Shown here piece by piece: positions 51,511 to 63,157 of a DNA stretch of 64,000 nucleotides. The DNA is from Channa striata. Taxonomy: Eukaryota; Chordata; Actinopteri; Anabantiformes; Channidae. The position numbers and the translations under genes are program-made. The DNA lies in the NCBI GenBank assembly GCA_033026295.1, contig CM065170.1:16502040-16566039 (forward strand), read 5' to 3'. The notes beneath the pieces are model-generated. The model saw only the letters and a list, made by a program, of their open reading frames with translations, was not told the DNA's origin and made no database searches. Position 1 is the first letter of the stretch. Each line of letters opens with the position of its first letter.

Positions 51511-52648
51511 TGTGGATGTGTCACAGCTGAGTGAGTCCACCGGGAAAGAAAAAAATACAGTTGCATTTCTGTTGGACTTCAGGCAGAATTTATTTGGAAA
51601 TGAAGCAGCGTCTCCCAAGAACGAATCTCTCCTTCCCTTCATTCTTTCACTCAGCTGTATGTTCCCCTCTACAGCCCATAGTGAACATCTTCCATCATTA
51701 TACAGCTAAAATCTGTGTGCCACACTTCTAAAATAAGTGCGAGGTGGAAGATAAATCAGGCTACTCTTGTGCTGCATGTGTACACTGATGTCTAGTAACC
51801 AGTTTTTTTAAGTGCACGTAAACGCAATCTTTGTCAAGTCACAGGATTCCCAACATTAGTGTTAACACATGTGCGGCCCAAGCTTGGGAAAACCGGTTTC
51901 AGTGTCTTTGCACCACATGAGTGAAATGAGTGTCAAAAAACAGTAAAAGTGCCCAACTGCAATCTTATTTAAATATTTTAAACTAATCAAATATTTGCAA
52001 ATGCATGTTTGTGGTAATGTGCAACTTGAAAATAGAAATTCTCAATATGAAGAAAATGTCTGGCTTAAATCTTCTTCTTTTCCTTTCGGCTGTTCCCTTT
52101 CAGTATCAGGGGAGTAGTTTTGGTGCACCCAGAAAAGTGCTACACCGAGTGAATGGAAGGAATAGTTTATTTTATAAAGTAAATGGATGAAATGGAGGGG
52201 AGTTCGATCGGAGCCGTCACGGTGGTGAACGCAGGCGGGGTCTGGGGAGGGAAGAAAAAAGGTGAGTGGGTGGAAGTAAACACAAGAAACTCTAAAGTCT
52301 GGCAGAGTCTTACTGTGGAGTGGAGATGGAACACGAGGTGGAGATCGGGTGAGATGAGTAGACTTTACAGAGGATCCTCCGGCAACTAAAGGTGGCTGAC
52401 AATGTCAGGCGAGTAGGAAAACAGAACACAAAGTAAAAACAAAGGCAAACGTATTCCAGGAAAGGGAAGAAGGCGCATAACAATGTCCGGAACTCCGTTT
52501 CAAACAAACTAACAAATAAACAACCAAAATTAACCACAGTCCCATCCAAAAAATCCAGACTTGCCCAAAACCAAATAAGCACTCTCAAGTAATTCCAGAG
52601 GGAAGTTGTTCACTTACGCACCAGTAAGCAAGTGTCAGCGTAGGTGTT
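51511..52648. other. Rearranged spacer between insertions
   Basis: The first 40 bp continue the unit spacer after the hAT-like element. About 51700-51835 is an inverted, diverged copy of the spacer piece that is direct in other units. The remainder (to 52648) is unassigned. The frames at 52183-52389 and 52310-52588 show no domain. Confidence 0.5.
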
Positions 52649-54140
52649 GTGACGTTCAGGGGTCGCCACAGTGAATCATCTGCCTCCATCTAACCCGGTC
52701 CTCTGCATCGTCTTCTCTCACACCAACTACCGTCACGTCCTCTCTCACTACATCCATAAGTCTCGTCTTCGGCCTTCCTCTCGTCCCCCAGCTTGGCAGC
52801 TCAAACCTCAACATCCTTCTAGTAAATATATTCGCACTCTCTCCTCTAAACATGTGCAACCCACCCCAATCTGGCCTCTCTGACTTTATCTCCAAAATAT
52901 CTACCATGAGCTGTCCTCAATCCTGCTTCTGTCCATCCTCGTCAAAGAGAACCTCAACATATTAATCTCTGCCAGCTCTGTCTCCACAGTGCCACTGTAA
53001 GCCGTACAACATCACTGGTCTCACCACCGTCTTGAACACCTCTTTTCACCCTCGCTGATACTCTCTTATTACACAACACATCTGACACTTATTTCCACGC
53101 CTTCATCTCTTTTCCAAATTCTCCATTGCTCTGATCCTAAGTACTGCACTTCTGTACCTCTGCTCCCTGTTCCGCTTGAGTCCCTCTCAAACACACACAT
53201 GGATTCTGTCTTGCTGTGACTAACCTTCATTCCTCTGCTTCTCAGAGCAGACCTCCATTTCTCTACATTGTCCTCCACCTGCTCCATGCTCTTTTTAAAG
53301 ATCAAAATGTCATCTGCAAACATCGTAGTCCATGGAGATTCCTGCCCAACCTCATCTGTCAGCCTGTGAAACAAAAGGGGCTCAGACCTGATCCTTGATG
53401 CAGACCCACGTCCACCTTGACCTCCTCTGTCACACCTACAGCACACCTCACCACTGTCTTACAGCTTTCATACATGTCCTGCACCACTCTACCATACGTC
53501 TCTGCCACTCCAGACGTCCTCATACAAAACCACAGCTCCTGTGTCGGCACCCTGTCATTTCTCTTAATCTACGACGACAGTGCAGCTCCCTATGGCCTTC
53601 TCTGTACTTCTCATCAGCATCCTCAAAGCAAACTACTGCCGCCTCTCCTAGACACTTCCATACCTCGACAGGTCATCAGGACCAACTGCCTTTCCTCTCT
53701 CCATCCTCTTCAACACCCTACTCACTTCACTCTTACTACGTTCTGTTTCATATTCCTCATTCATCAACTCTTCAAAGTTCTCCTTCCATCTTCCCATCAC
53801 ACTCCTTGTACCTGTCAATACATTTTTATTTTTCTTTCTTTCCATCTATCTCCCTGCCTTGCCAACCAGTACAGATCCACCTCTCCGTCCTTGGTGTCCA
53901 ACCCAGCATACATGTGCTCTTTGTTTGGCATTTGCCACCTCTACCTTCTGTATCTCTGTCCTCCTGTCTACTCTCTTCACTCCTCTCAGTGTCCCACTTC
54001 TTCTTGATAACCTCTTTTTTTGTACTCATTATGGAACTACTTCATTCTACCACCAAGTCTCCTTGTCCACTTTTCTCTGTCCCACTGACACATTAAGTAC
54101 CCTTTTTCTAATCGCCCTTGTCAAATTGGCTGTACTGTGG
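52649..54140 (-). mobile_element. Degenerate RTE-type LINE (reverse transcriptase part)
   Basis: On the minus strand successive, frameshifted pieces read as one LINE polyprotein. 54029-53826 contains WDTERSEESRQEDRDTEGRG. 53845-53648 contains SVMGRWKENFEELMNEE and KAVGPDD. 53550-53359 contains VGLHQGSGLSPF. 53446-53069 contains the catalytic FADD motif (MFADDILIF) and KVSHSKTESMCV. 52907-52656 gives the tail with RGRPKTR and DAEDRVRWRQMIHCGDP. This order fits RTE-class elements of fish. The endonuclease is missing, so it is 5' truncated, and several frameshifts make it inactive. The low-coordinate end, 'ggggtcgccacagtgaatca', is the 3' side. Confidence 0.85.
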
Positions 54141-54466
54141 TTGTCAAGTCACATTGACAAAGCGACTTCCTGAGGCTTTAGGTCTTTCTAGCGTTCCACC
54201 TGGTCTGCTGGACAAAGAATAGATTGACTTCTGCAGACTTCATGGCTGGGTTAAGAGGAAGTCTTCTTTAAATAAAAGCAAAAAAAATGCTCAACATGTA
54301 GAACCACTCAGGCAGCTTGGCAATAATCTCAAATTGTTTTTTAATCATTCTCTTGTACAAATTACAGTATATGTCCTGTTACAATTAGCATAGTGGACAA
54401 ACAGTGAATTAATTTGACTTTAACTATGGTGACAGATGTTGTTTATTATCTTAGTCTGCATCTTCA
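54141..54466. other. Resumed unit spacer before copy E
   Basis: From about 54195 (ttccacctggtctgctggac) the sequence again follows the spacer seen near 35797 and 40355. It contains no gene. Confidence 0.6.
54442..54447 (-). terminator. Poly(A) signal of copy E
   Basis: AATAAA on the minus strand about 20 nt beyond the stop. Confidence 0.45.
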
Positions 54467-56212
54467 CTAGGCTGTAGGGTTGATGATCTTGCCCATGAAG
54501 AGGATGCTCTTGATGGAGTGGTCCCAAATGCAAACTAAGAATGGTCTGTCTACTATTATCGTTGGTGACAAACTAGAACCCTCCAACTGGATGATAGTCG
54601 TGGCTGACGCCTCTGTTCCCATTTCATTGACATTCAGTGCAGCATTGTGAGTCACCTGTGGAGGACAGTTCAAGAGATATAAGGTCTACATTGAAACAAG
54701 ACTAGTTGCAGCGAAAAAGTTATGATGATTTTATTTGATCCTGATCTATTGTTCATGTGGTCAAATTTCCATGAAGAACAAAGAAGAAATGTTTGTTTTT
54801 CATACCTTTGAGACTTTCAGCTTGGCCGTATCAGACACACCAGAGAAATCTGCACGATCCTCAAAGGCATCAGTTATGCCCATTTCTTTCAGTGTTTCCT
54901 CCAGAGAGGCTTCAGTAGAGATGGAAAATTTAGGCAACTGCAACTCTACGTATCTAAGAAACACAAAACATCGATTGTGTAAAGACAAAGGGAAAATACA
55001 GTACTTTTATGTGTTTAATTCACCCAGTCACTAGTTTATTCAGGTTGCTGCATGATTTCAACATACACCAATGCATTTGTTGCACATGCTCCATCACATT
55101 TCCTCAACAACCACGTGGACGGAATACAAATGACTTGACTTACTGTTCAGAAAGCAATTTATGCCAGTTCCTCATGTGCTCCGCGCTGATGAAGCCCTCC
55201 ACCTCCTCCATCTTTCCTTCATCAGGCAAGATAATCATCATTGAAGCATTACCCTTGTAAAGCAGTTTGATGACAGTGGTGTGGTTTGCAGCATCAAAGT
55301 AGACGTGGTAATGATCTGTTCTCATCATCATGTCCACCTGAACTTTGGTGGTAGCGTTCATGTGAAAGTCAGCCTTGTATGCTGGGTTAATGTTGAAGGG
55401 TTTTGTCCACTCCCCTGTTGAAGGGATTGGAGAGACACATATGAAAAGTCACGCAGACATTGTTTTAAAATTATAAACGTAGTTTAAAATTATGTAGTTT
55501 ATTTCACAATCTATATGCAGCATTTTGGTTGTTTACAGGTGTTGGGTTTTTGTCCTGTGTTGTCAGTAAACTACACAACAAGGCGAACTGTCAACCTGTT
55601 ACCTTTAAAGTAGACATAGTTAATAAGCATCATGACCATTGCAGGGCTGAGGTCCTTCACTGCATCTTTTATCATGTCGTGGGTTTTATTGGCAATGAAT
55701 GTGTTGATTTCAGCTGCAGCATCTCCAGGTTTGGTTAAGTCAACACTGAAGATCTCAGCAGAGTAGTAGTGCCTGACAACCTTCAGGAATTTCTCCAGAG
55801 GACTGAAGTCAGAGCGCAGGGCCACGGCGTTGCCCACATTCAACTGCTTATTTTCATGGCTGTGGCCCAGCATGTGGAAAAGATTCTCATAGGCTTTATT
55901 GACCTGAGTCTGGTTTAAGGTTTCGTAGCCCAAAGTGGAGAACAGCTGTCTGTGGGTTTCCCCACTGGCTCCTGCAGACAGCACCGACAGAGCCGTGGAG
56001 ATGCCCAGTGGTGAGAAGAAGATGTTTGTTCCAGCAGCAGCCTCAGTATTTAGTCGTTTGTAGAGAGCAAAGGCAAAGTTGCTGTTAAAAGGGGATAACG
56101 TATGGCAGCTTAGCTCTGCTTCATGGTGGTGGTGAGGGTGATGAGGATGATCTGCCCAGGTTAGTGACAACAGCAGGGCTGCCAGTGTATAACCAGTAAC
56201 GACTCCCCCCAT
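54467..56212 (-). CDS. serpina1: Serpin copy E, alpha-1-antitrypsin-like
   Basis: Intact gene with exons 56212-55603, 55414-55144, 54953-54806 and 54655-54467, encoding 405 residues. Signal peptide, His-rich stretch (HPHHPHHHHEAE) and landmarks are as in the sister genes. Its first coding exon is a mosaic: KPGDAAAE as in copies A and D, then THDMIKDAVKDLSPAM as in B and C. A NAT sequon follows HM in the second exon. The loop keeps hinge GTEASA, with an inferred Ser-Ser bond and an acidic P3 (EGS/SLS), unlike any other copy. Ser at P1 is uncommon among well-studied inhibitory serpins, so the target cannot be predicted. The intron behind its leader closely matches that of copy A. Confidence 0.9.
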
Positions 56213-56504
56213 CCTTACAGCCTGTACGTTAGAAATAAAAATCAGATGCAATTGGTAAATGAACTCGACCAAAATAAGATTAAACCAGAACTACGAATAA
56301 AATAACTACTTTAGGACACTGTATATTACACAAGTACTTATAAAGACAACAGCGAAGACAGTTTCCATTATAGCAAAATGTATTAATGTGACAAAAATAC
56401 ACATATTTAAATTCAACAAATTTTATTCAAATTCATTTAATTTGAAACACCAGCCATTTTTCATGAAAATCATTCACCAGATGTTAGTAAAGAGAAACAC
56501 TTAC

Positions 56505-56600
56505 CGGTAGTTTCTTCTATGATGCAGTTTGCAAGAAACTTCACAATTATATCCAGTGGGTTGAGGAGTCAGTTGACAGTTCTATTAAAAATTAACAAGG
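56505..56600 (-). promoter_or_regulatory. Promoter and leader exon of copy E
   Basis: HNF1-like GTTAATTTTTAAT at 56596-56584, TATAAT at 56551-56546 and leader donor after 56505. The leader splices to 56221. Confidence 0.55.
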
Positions 56601-59600
56601 ACAAACTTTTTCTGGCCTGTGGTAGGAGATTTTTTATCAAGTCTTACATTTATGAAACAAATATAACTTACTTAGAATCATACTATTACTTTAAAGGTAC
56701 ATTTGTGACCATGGTCCTTAAAGGTGAGACTGAATTTAGTTCATATTATCAGTGTAATAATAGCACAGTTTGCAGTAAAACAATCTGTCCCAACTATGAC
56801 AATATTAAAGTTGAAACAAATATCGATAAATGTTGAAACTGAGTCTTTTTTAAACATGACGATGCTCACATATAACAAAAGTCATCTAAAATAAGAAAAA
56901 GTGCTTTTTGTAAATACTACCAAAATGTAACACGCCTTTTCTATAGTGGCCCAAATGACACAAGGAAACATCCCTTATGAAAATCCTGCAGTCCAGCTGC
57001 AGGCGATATGTTCAGAATTTAGTACGTAGCACAGTACTATTACAGTATATTAATTTAATTATAATAATATTACAGATAGATTTAACCTAAATGAACAACA
57101 TCACTGAGCATTTTGTCAGTTAGACTTCAAGCGCCTGAACCACAATCAAGACCCAGAAACAGACTAAACACACATCAGGCAAAACTCAAGCGTTCACTCA
57201 GCTGGAAGCAGCAGCTCCTTTGTGGATAGATCAAAGTACGAGGAGTCATGTCCGGCTGATGTCCATCAGGTCATACTGTATGTCCCACCCACGTTCCAAA
57301 ATCAGTTAAACTTCTGTCAAAACATGCCAATCACAATAGTGCACAGTCTGTACTTCTTGCCTAACCACACAACTTATTTACAATGAAAAAACATTTAAGA
57401 AACTTTTTGTTTGTTGTGTGTTTTTTGTGCATAGGTCTTATTGGTTCGTTGTTTTTGTTGTCCTGGACTGTGTATGTGTCCGTAATAAAGTAAAGTAAAA
57501 TATATTTAGAAGCATGTAAATTGTTGTAAATTGGCGCTATATAAATACAGATGAATTGGGAAAAAATTAATTTGAATAGATGAGAGCAACATCCACACCG
57601 ATTTTAGGCTGATATGCAAACTTTACACGAGCCATGTACATCCTAACCCTGGGTCTTACGGAGGAGAAGACCAGCATCTTAAGAGTGTTATAATGGGACA
57701 AGTGAGGGCTACAGGTCTATAGTCCTTGGAGTCAGCATGTAGACTTTTTTTTCCTTTTTTTGTAGAGTAACTTGATGACAGATGTGATCATTACATCACT
57801 ATAGGATTGCTGATTTAGGATGTTTCTAGTAATATTCTTCAAAAATGAACGCCCTGTCATCACTGATGGATGTTGGCAAAGTGATTGTGCTGGTGGCTGC
57901 TGACACAAAGAAAAGCATCGTGAGACGAATGTGGAGGCAAAAGGAAGAAGTTCCCAGAACAAAACTGTAACTTAGTCTTTCTCATCATCTTCTTGAGGAA
58001 TATCTGAACCCCATCCTGCAGGTGTTCCTGAACTATTGCTCATACAGGGAGTCATAATACCCTGTTGTATGTTTTTATTCATTCTTTCGCTCCGCTGCAT
58101 GTTACTGTCTGCATCTTTCTGTTATAAACGTGCAGCTGGAGCTAGCCAATTAGAACCCTGGTTACGAATACACATGGTTATGCCAGCTGTCACATTTACA
58201 TGACAATTAAAAGAATCAGCTCTCCCTAGAAAGCCGACCGTAACCTGTTTACTTAAGTCTTACTTAAGTACATTTACACTCATCACTTCATGCCTCATGT
58301 TTTCTATCCAGGCATCCCCGTCATCACAGAGGTGTCGTAAGGCAGAGTCCTTCCTAATTCTCAAGTCCACCTGAAGTCTGGGGGTCTTGTCCACACAGAC
58401 TGCGGGGAGTAGCGTCTGCCCAGTTTGTTCTCTCCAGCCTGTCAGTCACACATGTAGTAGAAATAGACCCAGCTTCCTGCTCCCTGCCACACACTTTCCG
58501 AGCTGCTGCCACTCTCTTTGATTAGCTGTGCCCGGCGCTCAGCCTCATGCACCTGGATCATGTTTGCAATTAGTCTCCCCTGTATAAAAGCCACTCACTT
58601 TCATTCATTTCCTGTCAGTTTATTGGTTGCGCTTTGAGCCTCTTTGCTTTGAGTTTCATTGGCTTTTTCCTTGTGGTTTGGACTGCGCAGTTTTTGGATT
58701 TTGCTTTTGGATTTTTGAACATCTATTGTCTGTCACCACCGTTCCTTACCCTGCTGACTCTGTTTGGCTGTGCATTCATTAAACTGAAAAAATGGCATAA
58801 AACATTCAGAATATTTAGGTAATAGGCCATGAACCAATCCAACAGTCTGTTTAGATTGTCTTAGAATTTAAATAAAGTTGGTATTTAGTAATATTAATTC
58901 ACACAGCTGATGTCCAAACTAAACTTGCTGAATTAGCGTCTTCTGTGTGACTATTCAGCAGTCACAAGTTAAATTCACATAATCATCATTTACATGTTTC
59001 TTTTTAGGGATTTTTATCATTTCATTCAAACTGTTACACATTCACATCCTATTGTTGTCAAAGAAAAGAAAATAATGTTATGAAATATTTTTACCTTTCT
59101 TTTTTGTCCATATAACTAGCAGTTTCACATCACTCTGTCTTGTATTCGGTATCTATAGTTCCCATGCATGTGTAACTTTCTCCGGGTAATGACCAGCACT
59201 GCAGAGACAAGAGAGATTAAAATCTGCTGCATCAAAAATCACAAGTAAAGAAATAGTTTTACGTTTTTTCTTTATTTTTTGTGAGTTTGAAGTTTTTTGA
59301 GGAAAAAAGATGTAGGTTGCTTCTTTTCACTCGTCACTCAACTCTTGCTATTTTATTAGAATAACTGACATATGAAGTGGGAAAAGTCTTAAATAATGGA
59401 TGCACCATATTGTGGAATCTATGATGTAAGTTCCGGGTCAATGTGTGCGTCTCTGATTTGGAAAATAGCAAATTTAGCTTTTTACAAATGTGTGTTGACT
59501 GTTGTGTTGAGTTATAAACTTCACTGTATGTGTTGTCACAACATATGTAATGCATGTATCTTTCAACTTATATTTTTCTTGCTTATTTTTCATTTTTCGT

Positions 59601-60868
59601 AACTGAAACAAACAGATGAAGGCTAAATTACACAAATTACAACGGTACACAACGTTAAACGTGTAGTGATGCACTCGATAGTTCAGCTTAAACACAACTA
59701 ATTCCAGCTAACATGCGTAAATTTATCAGGATAAAGGGAACAACTGTGACATTCCCGTGATGCTCATGAACATGTTAACAACATGTTAATACTTACAAAG
59801 ATGAATATTCCCCGCGGCTCAAACGTTTAGAAACTTTCAGCACGTTCATCAACTATTTTAACGTCTTTTAGCTGGGAACTAGCTTACTACGACAGCAGTA
59901 AATACGTCAAAGATGTCCTATTAAACAAGGAGCGGTGAGAGCGCTCACTCTGAGACTGACTGTTTTCCCAAAGCTCAATCGAATTACAGAACTCTCACTC
60001 TGACAAGTTTTTAGAACCAATACTTTTTAAACAGCTTTTACTACTGGCCTGTTCTTATTTATTTCTTACTTATAAATTAATTCAACAACTTATTTATGTA
60101 ACTAATTGATCTTGTAGACTTATTTATGTTTTTAACTGAAAGGCAGCACACTGTAAATTCTGATTAGTTGAACTTTTGAAAAAAGCATGCAAACTTGAAA
60201 AACAAAGTAAACTGGTATAAGAATTATATTTCTACTTACAAACACGTATTAAGTGCCGTACACTTTCAATTAAAACAAGAATGTACAGTACTTAAAAATG
60301 TACTTACGGCGTTCTCTTAACTCAGCATGGAGTACAAACAAGAAATACATTTTACAGGCATCCTTCCTTCGTTCTTAGCAAATGTCAGCAGAAGATTTTC
60401 AAAGAGCAAGAAAAGGTCAATAGTCAATAGCACTGGGTTTAATGAAGTGCACCAGGATGTTTTGACCCTCTCAATATAAACTTTATGCCCCTGTTAATAC
60501 CTGTCTAAAATTTTTCCCAGAAGACTAAGCACCTTTTTGTAAATTACTGCCCCCCTACATTAAGTAGTGTCATTGCCTGATTTGTTGATACTGTACTTGA
60601 TTGTTTTAAGTTGACATCACTAAAACAAATCTAAGTTAGGATCACTATTGGATTTTACAGCAGCAGTGTTGAAGCGTTTTGAAGCAATAATAATAAGAGA
60701 CATATTAGCTAAATGTGGCAAGTGCAGTACATACGCAAGTGTTTTTATTAACTCTGTCATCTACGGCCGTGTACAACATACAATGCTGAAATTTTGGCCT
60801 TTAGACATGCGGCCAGGTTCAGATAAGGGTAAAACAAAAAGGCGATATGGTTAAAGACTGTCTGTTGT
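56601..60868. other. Spacer between copies E and F
   Basis: The left part follows the unit spacer to about 57506. A short tail fragment of the GAATT-type repeat (ggcgctatataaatacagat) follows near 57530, then about 200 bp unassigned, then a diverged spacer match to 58050. From 58050 to 60868 I see no gene. There is a MITE-like 'ccctggttacgaatacacat' near 58160, an inverted word 'gtgagagcgctcac' near 59936, and AT-rich DNA. Confidence 0.5.
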
Positions 60869-60874
60869 TTTATT
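60869..60874 (-). terminator. Possible poly(A) signal of copy F
   Basis: AATAAA on the minus strand about 120 nt beyond the stop of copy F. It is the nearest match. Confidence 0.35.
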
Positions 60875-60994
60875 CATAAAACTCATTATCTCCCTAAGTG
60901 GTTAAATGGGGGAAAAGAGCTACATGAAAATAAAACCTCAATAAATGGGAAATGCACTTGGCAAATGAAAGATTAGTTTCTGTGTTGTCTGCCT

Positions 60995-62720
60995 TCATGC
61001 GGCTGTGGGGTTGTTGATCTTGGCCATGAAGAGGAGGGTCCTGGTGGGCTTCTCCACAATAAAGGCAAAAAAGGGTCTAGTGACTTTAATGGGTTCAGAA
61101 AAGCATGCACTCTTCACAGAGATCTGGACAGTGGTGGCGGCTGCTGCCTCAGTTCCAGACTCATCAACGTTAAGCACAGCCTGGTGAGACACCTGTGGAG
61201 GAACCAGACCAGAAGACACAGTCAGTCCAGTTTCACATTTTTTAAATTAAAATCCTTTTCAATTGTTGAATTGAACATTGTCCACTTTCTAAACATCAGT
61301 TCATCTTCATACTTCCTCTGTTTATGAAATCTTAACATAACAAACCATGACAATAAAAAGTTGTTTAGACCAATCCTACCGTTGTGACTTTGAGATCCTC
61401 TGCCTCAGACAAGCCAGAGAAGTCAGCCCTATCCTCAAAAGCGTCAATGATGCCCATTTCTTTTAGTGTGTTGTCCAGTGAGTAATCAGCAGAGATGGAA
61501 AATTTTGGCAAGGATAGATTCACACAACTGAGGAACACAAAATTTCACAAGTGATGATGATGCTAGTATTTCCATACAGTCATTGATTCCACTGTCTCTG
61601 CACTACAAACCGCATTATTAGCGTATCCACAACATACTGTACTTAGCAGAAGGAGTTCCTCTCTCACCTTCCTTTGACACTTTTATGCCAGTGCCTGACA
61701 TAGTCCCTACTGATGTAGCCCTCCACCTCCTCCATCTTGTCTTCATCAGGCAGAACGATCATCATGAAGGTGTTGCCCTTGTAGGGCAACTGAACGACAG
61801 TGGTGTGGTTCTCAGTGTCTCGGTAAATGTCGTACACATCTTCATTTGTCATCATGTCCACCTGAACTGTGGTGGTCGCATTCACATGGAAGTCTGCCTT
61901 GTGTGTCATCCTAGGCGAGAAAGGGGTCCCCCACTCCCCTGTTTGAGTTTGTTGGAAGCATTGTAGAAAAGTAAGTGGAAATACTTTTTGTGGTATGTTC
62001 TATTTTTGGAATAAGGTTAACAGTAATTGTACATCACGTTTAATTAATTGTTGTCATATGGTGTTGTGCACTTAGTCCCCCACCTTTGAAGTAGACATAA
62101 TTGATCAGCATCATCCTCATATCTGAGTCGAGGTCCTTCACTGCATCTTCTATCTTGTTTTGGGTTTTATTGGCAATGAATTTGTTGATTTCAGCTGCAG
62201 CTTCGTCAAGTTTGGATAAGTCAACCTCGAAGATATCACTTAAGAAATAGTGCCTGACAACAGACAGGTACTGCCTCTCAGGCTTGAAGCCCGAGCGCAG
62301 GGCCACAGCGTTGCCCACATTCACTTGCTCATTTTCATGGCCGTGGCCCAGCGTGTGCAAAAAATGTTCATAGGCTTTATTGACCTGAGTCTGGTTTAAG
62401 GTGCTATAGCCCAAAGTGGAGAACAGCTGTCTGTGAGTTTCCCCACTGGCTCCTGCAGACAGCACCGACAGAGCATTGGAGATTCCCAGTGGTGAAAAGA
62501 AAATGTTCTTTCCAGCGGCAGCCTCGGCATTTAGGCGCTTGTAAAGAGCAATGGCAAAGTTGGCATTAGGGTAATGCAGCTTGTCCCAGATCAGCTGTTC
62601 CTCGTGGTGATCGGGGTGATGTTGGTGGTGGGGGTGGTGGTGAGGGCGGAGGTCCTCCGCCCAGGTCACGGACAGCAGCACTGATGTCAGTGCACAAATG
62701 GCAAAGGTACCGGGCATCAT
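60995..62720 (-). CDS. serpina1: Serpin copy F, diverged alpha-1-antitrypsin-like
   Basis: The oldest member: exons 62720-62084, 61938-61668, 61527-61380 and 61192-60995, encoding 417 residues. The middle exons are again 271 and 148 nt. The ATG chosen is the first of two adjacent ones, at the same distance from the acceptor as in the sister genes. The His-rich stretch after the signal peptide is longer (HHHPHHQHHPDHHEE). Landmarks are NIFFSPLGIS, GEWGTPF, LPYKGN, LPDEDK, LPKFSI and GTEAAAA. Counting from the hinge, the bond is Lys-Ser (SVK/SAC), so a trypsin-like target is inferred. The segment after P1 is two residues longer than in the other copies and has Cys at P3'. It lies outside the 4.5-kb repeats and probably represents the founder or a long-separated paralogue. 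Confidence 0.9.
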
Positions 62721-63057
62721 CTTTACAGCCTGGTCAAAGAAGAAAAACACGTGAAGGTATTGATTGGCGTCCTAGTAGTAAAAGATTAAAAACAAAGAAG
62801 CTCATAACTGATATAAAATAAATAAAGCAAAACAAATGACAAGAGCTAGTAATGAAATGAACACATTTAAATAAGACAGCAGGTAATGGGCAAAACCTTT
62901 TTATAAAGGACAAAGTCCTGAAATGTTAAAATTCCATCGAATGCCCAATTTATCAAGCATTTAATGGAATGATTTCAGTGGCCACAAAATACTGAACCGG
63001 TTTTAAAAAATGGCATAAAAGATAAAAACCCTTATTTCAGAGAAGAGCCATGCTCAC

Positions 63058-63157
63058 CGTTCGTGTCCTCTTTGCTGCAGCCTGGCAGAAATGTCACAAC
63101 TATATAACAAACCAATCCAAGAGAGTCCGTTTGCAGTTCTTTTAAAAATTAACAAGG
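63058..63157 (-). promoter_or_regulatory. Promoter and leader exon of copy F
   Basis: The HNF1-like element GTTAATTTTTAAA (63153-63141) and a TATA box TATATAG (63106-63100) stand at the same spacing as in the younger copies, though surrounding sequence has diverged. The leader ends at 63058 (cacgaacg/gtgagc) and splices to 62729. Confidence 0.6.

Larger units (their letters stand above)
45013..54360. repeat. Tandem serpin unit D, enlarged by insertions
   Basis: The unit starts like A-C but is over 9 kb because about 5 kb of foreign or decayed sequence interrupts its spacer. Unit-type spacer is recognisable at about 47575-49145, 49806-50065, 51511-51550 and 54195-54360. Confidence 0.75.
54361..57506. 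repeat. Tandem serpin unit E
   Basis: Homologous to units A-D through the gene, the promoter block and the nearer spacer, to about 57506. There it breaks at a fragment of the GAATT-tailed repeat, and a more diverged spacer match reappears at about 57765-58050. Confidence 0.75.

Noticed and set aside
53395..54096. Long plus-strand frame of 233 codons
   Set aside because: It is the antisense shadow of the RTE LINE, whose reverse transcriptase motifs lie on the minus strand.
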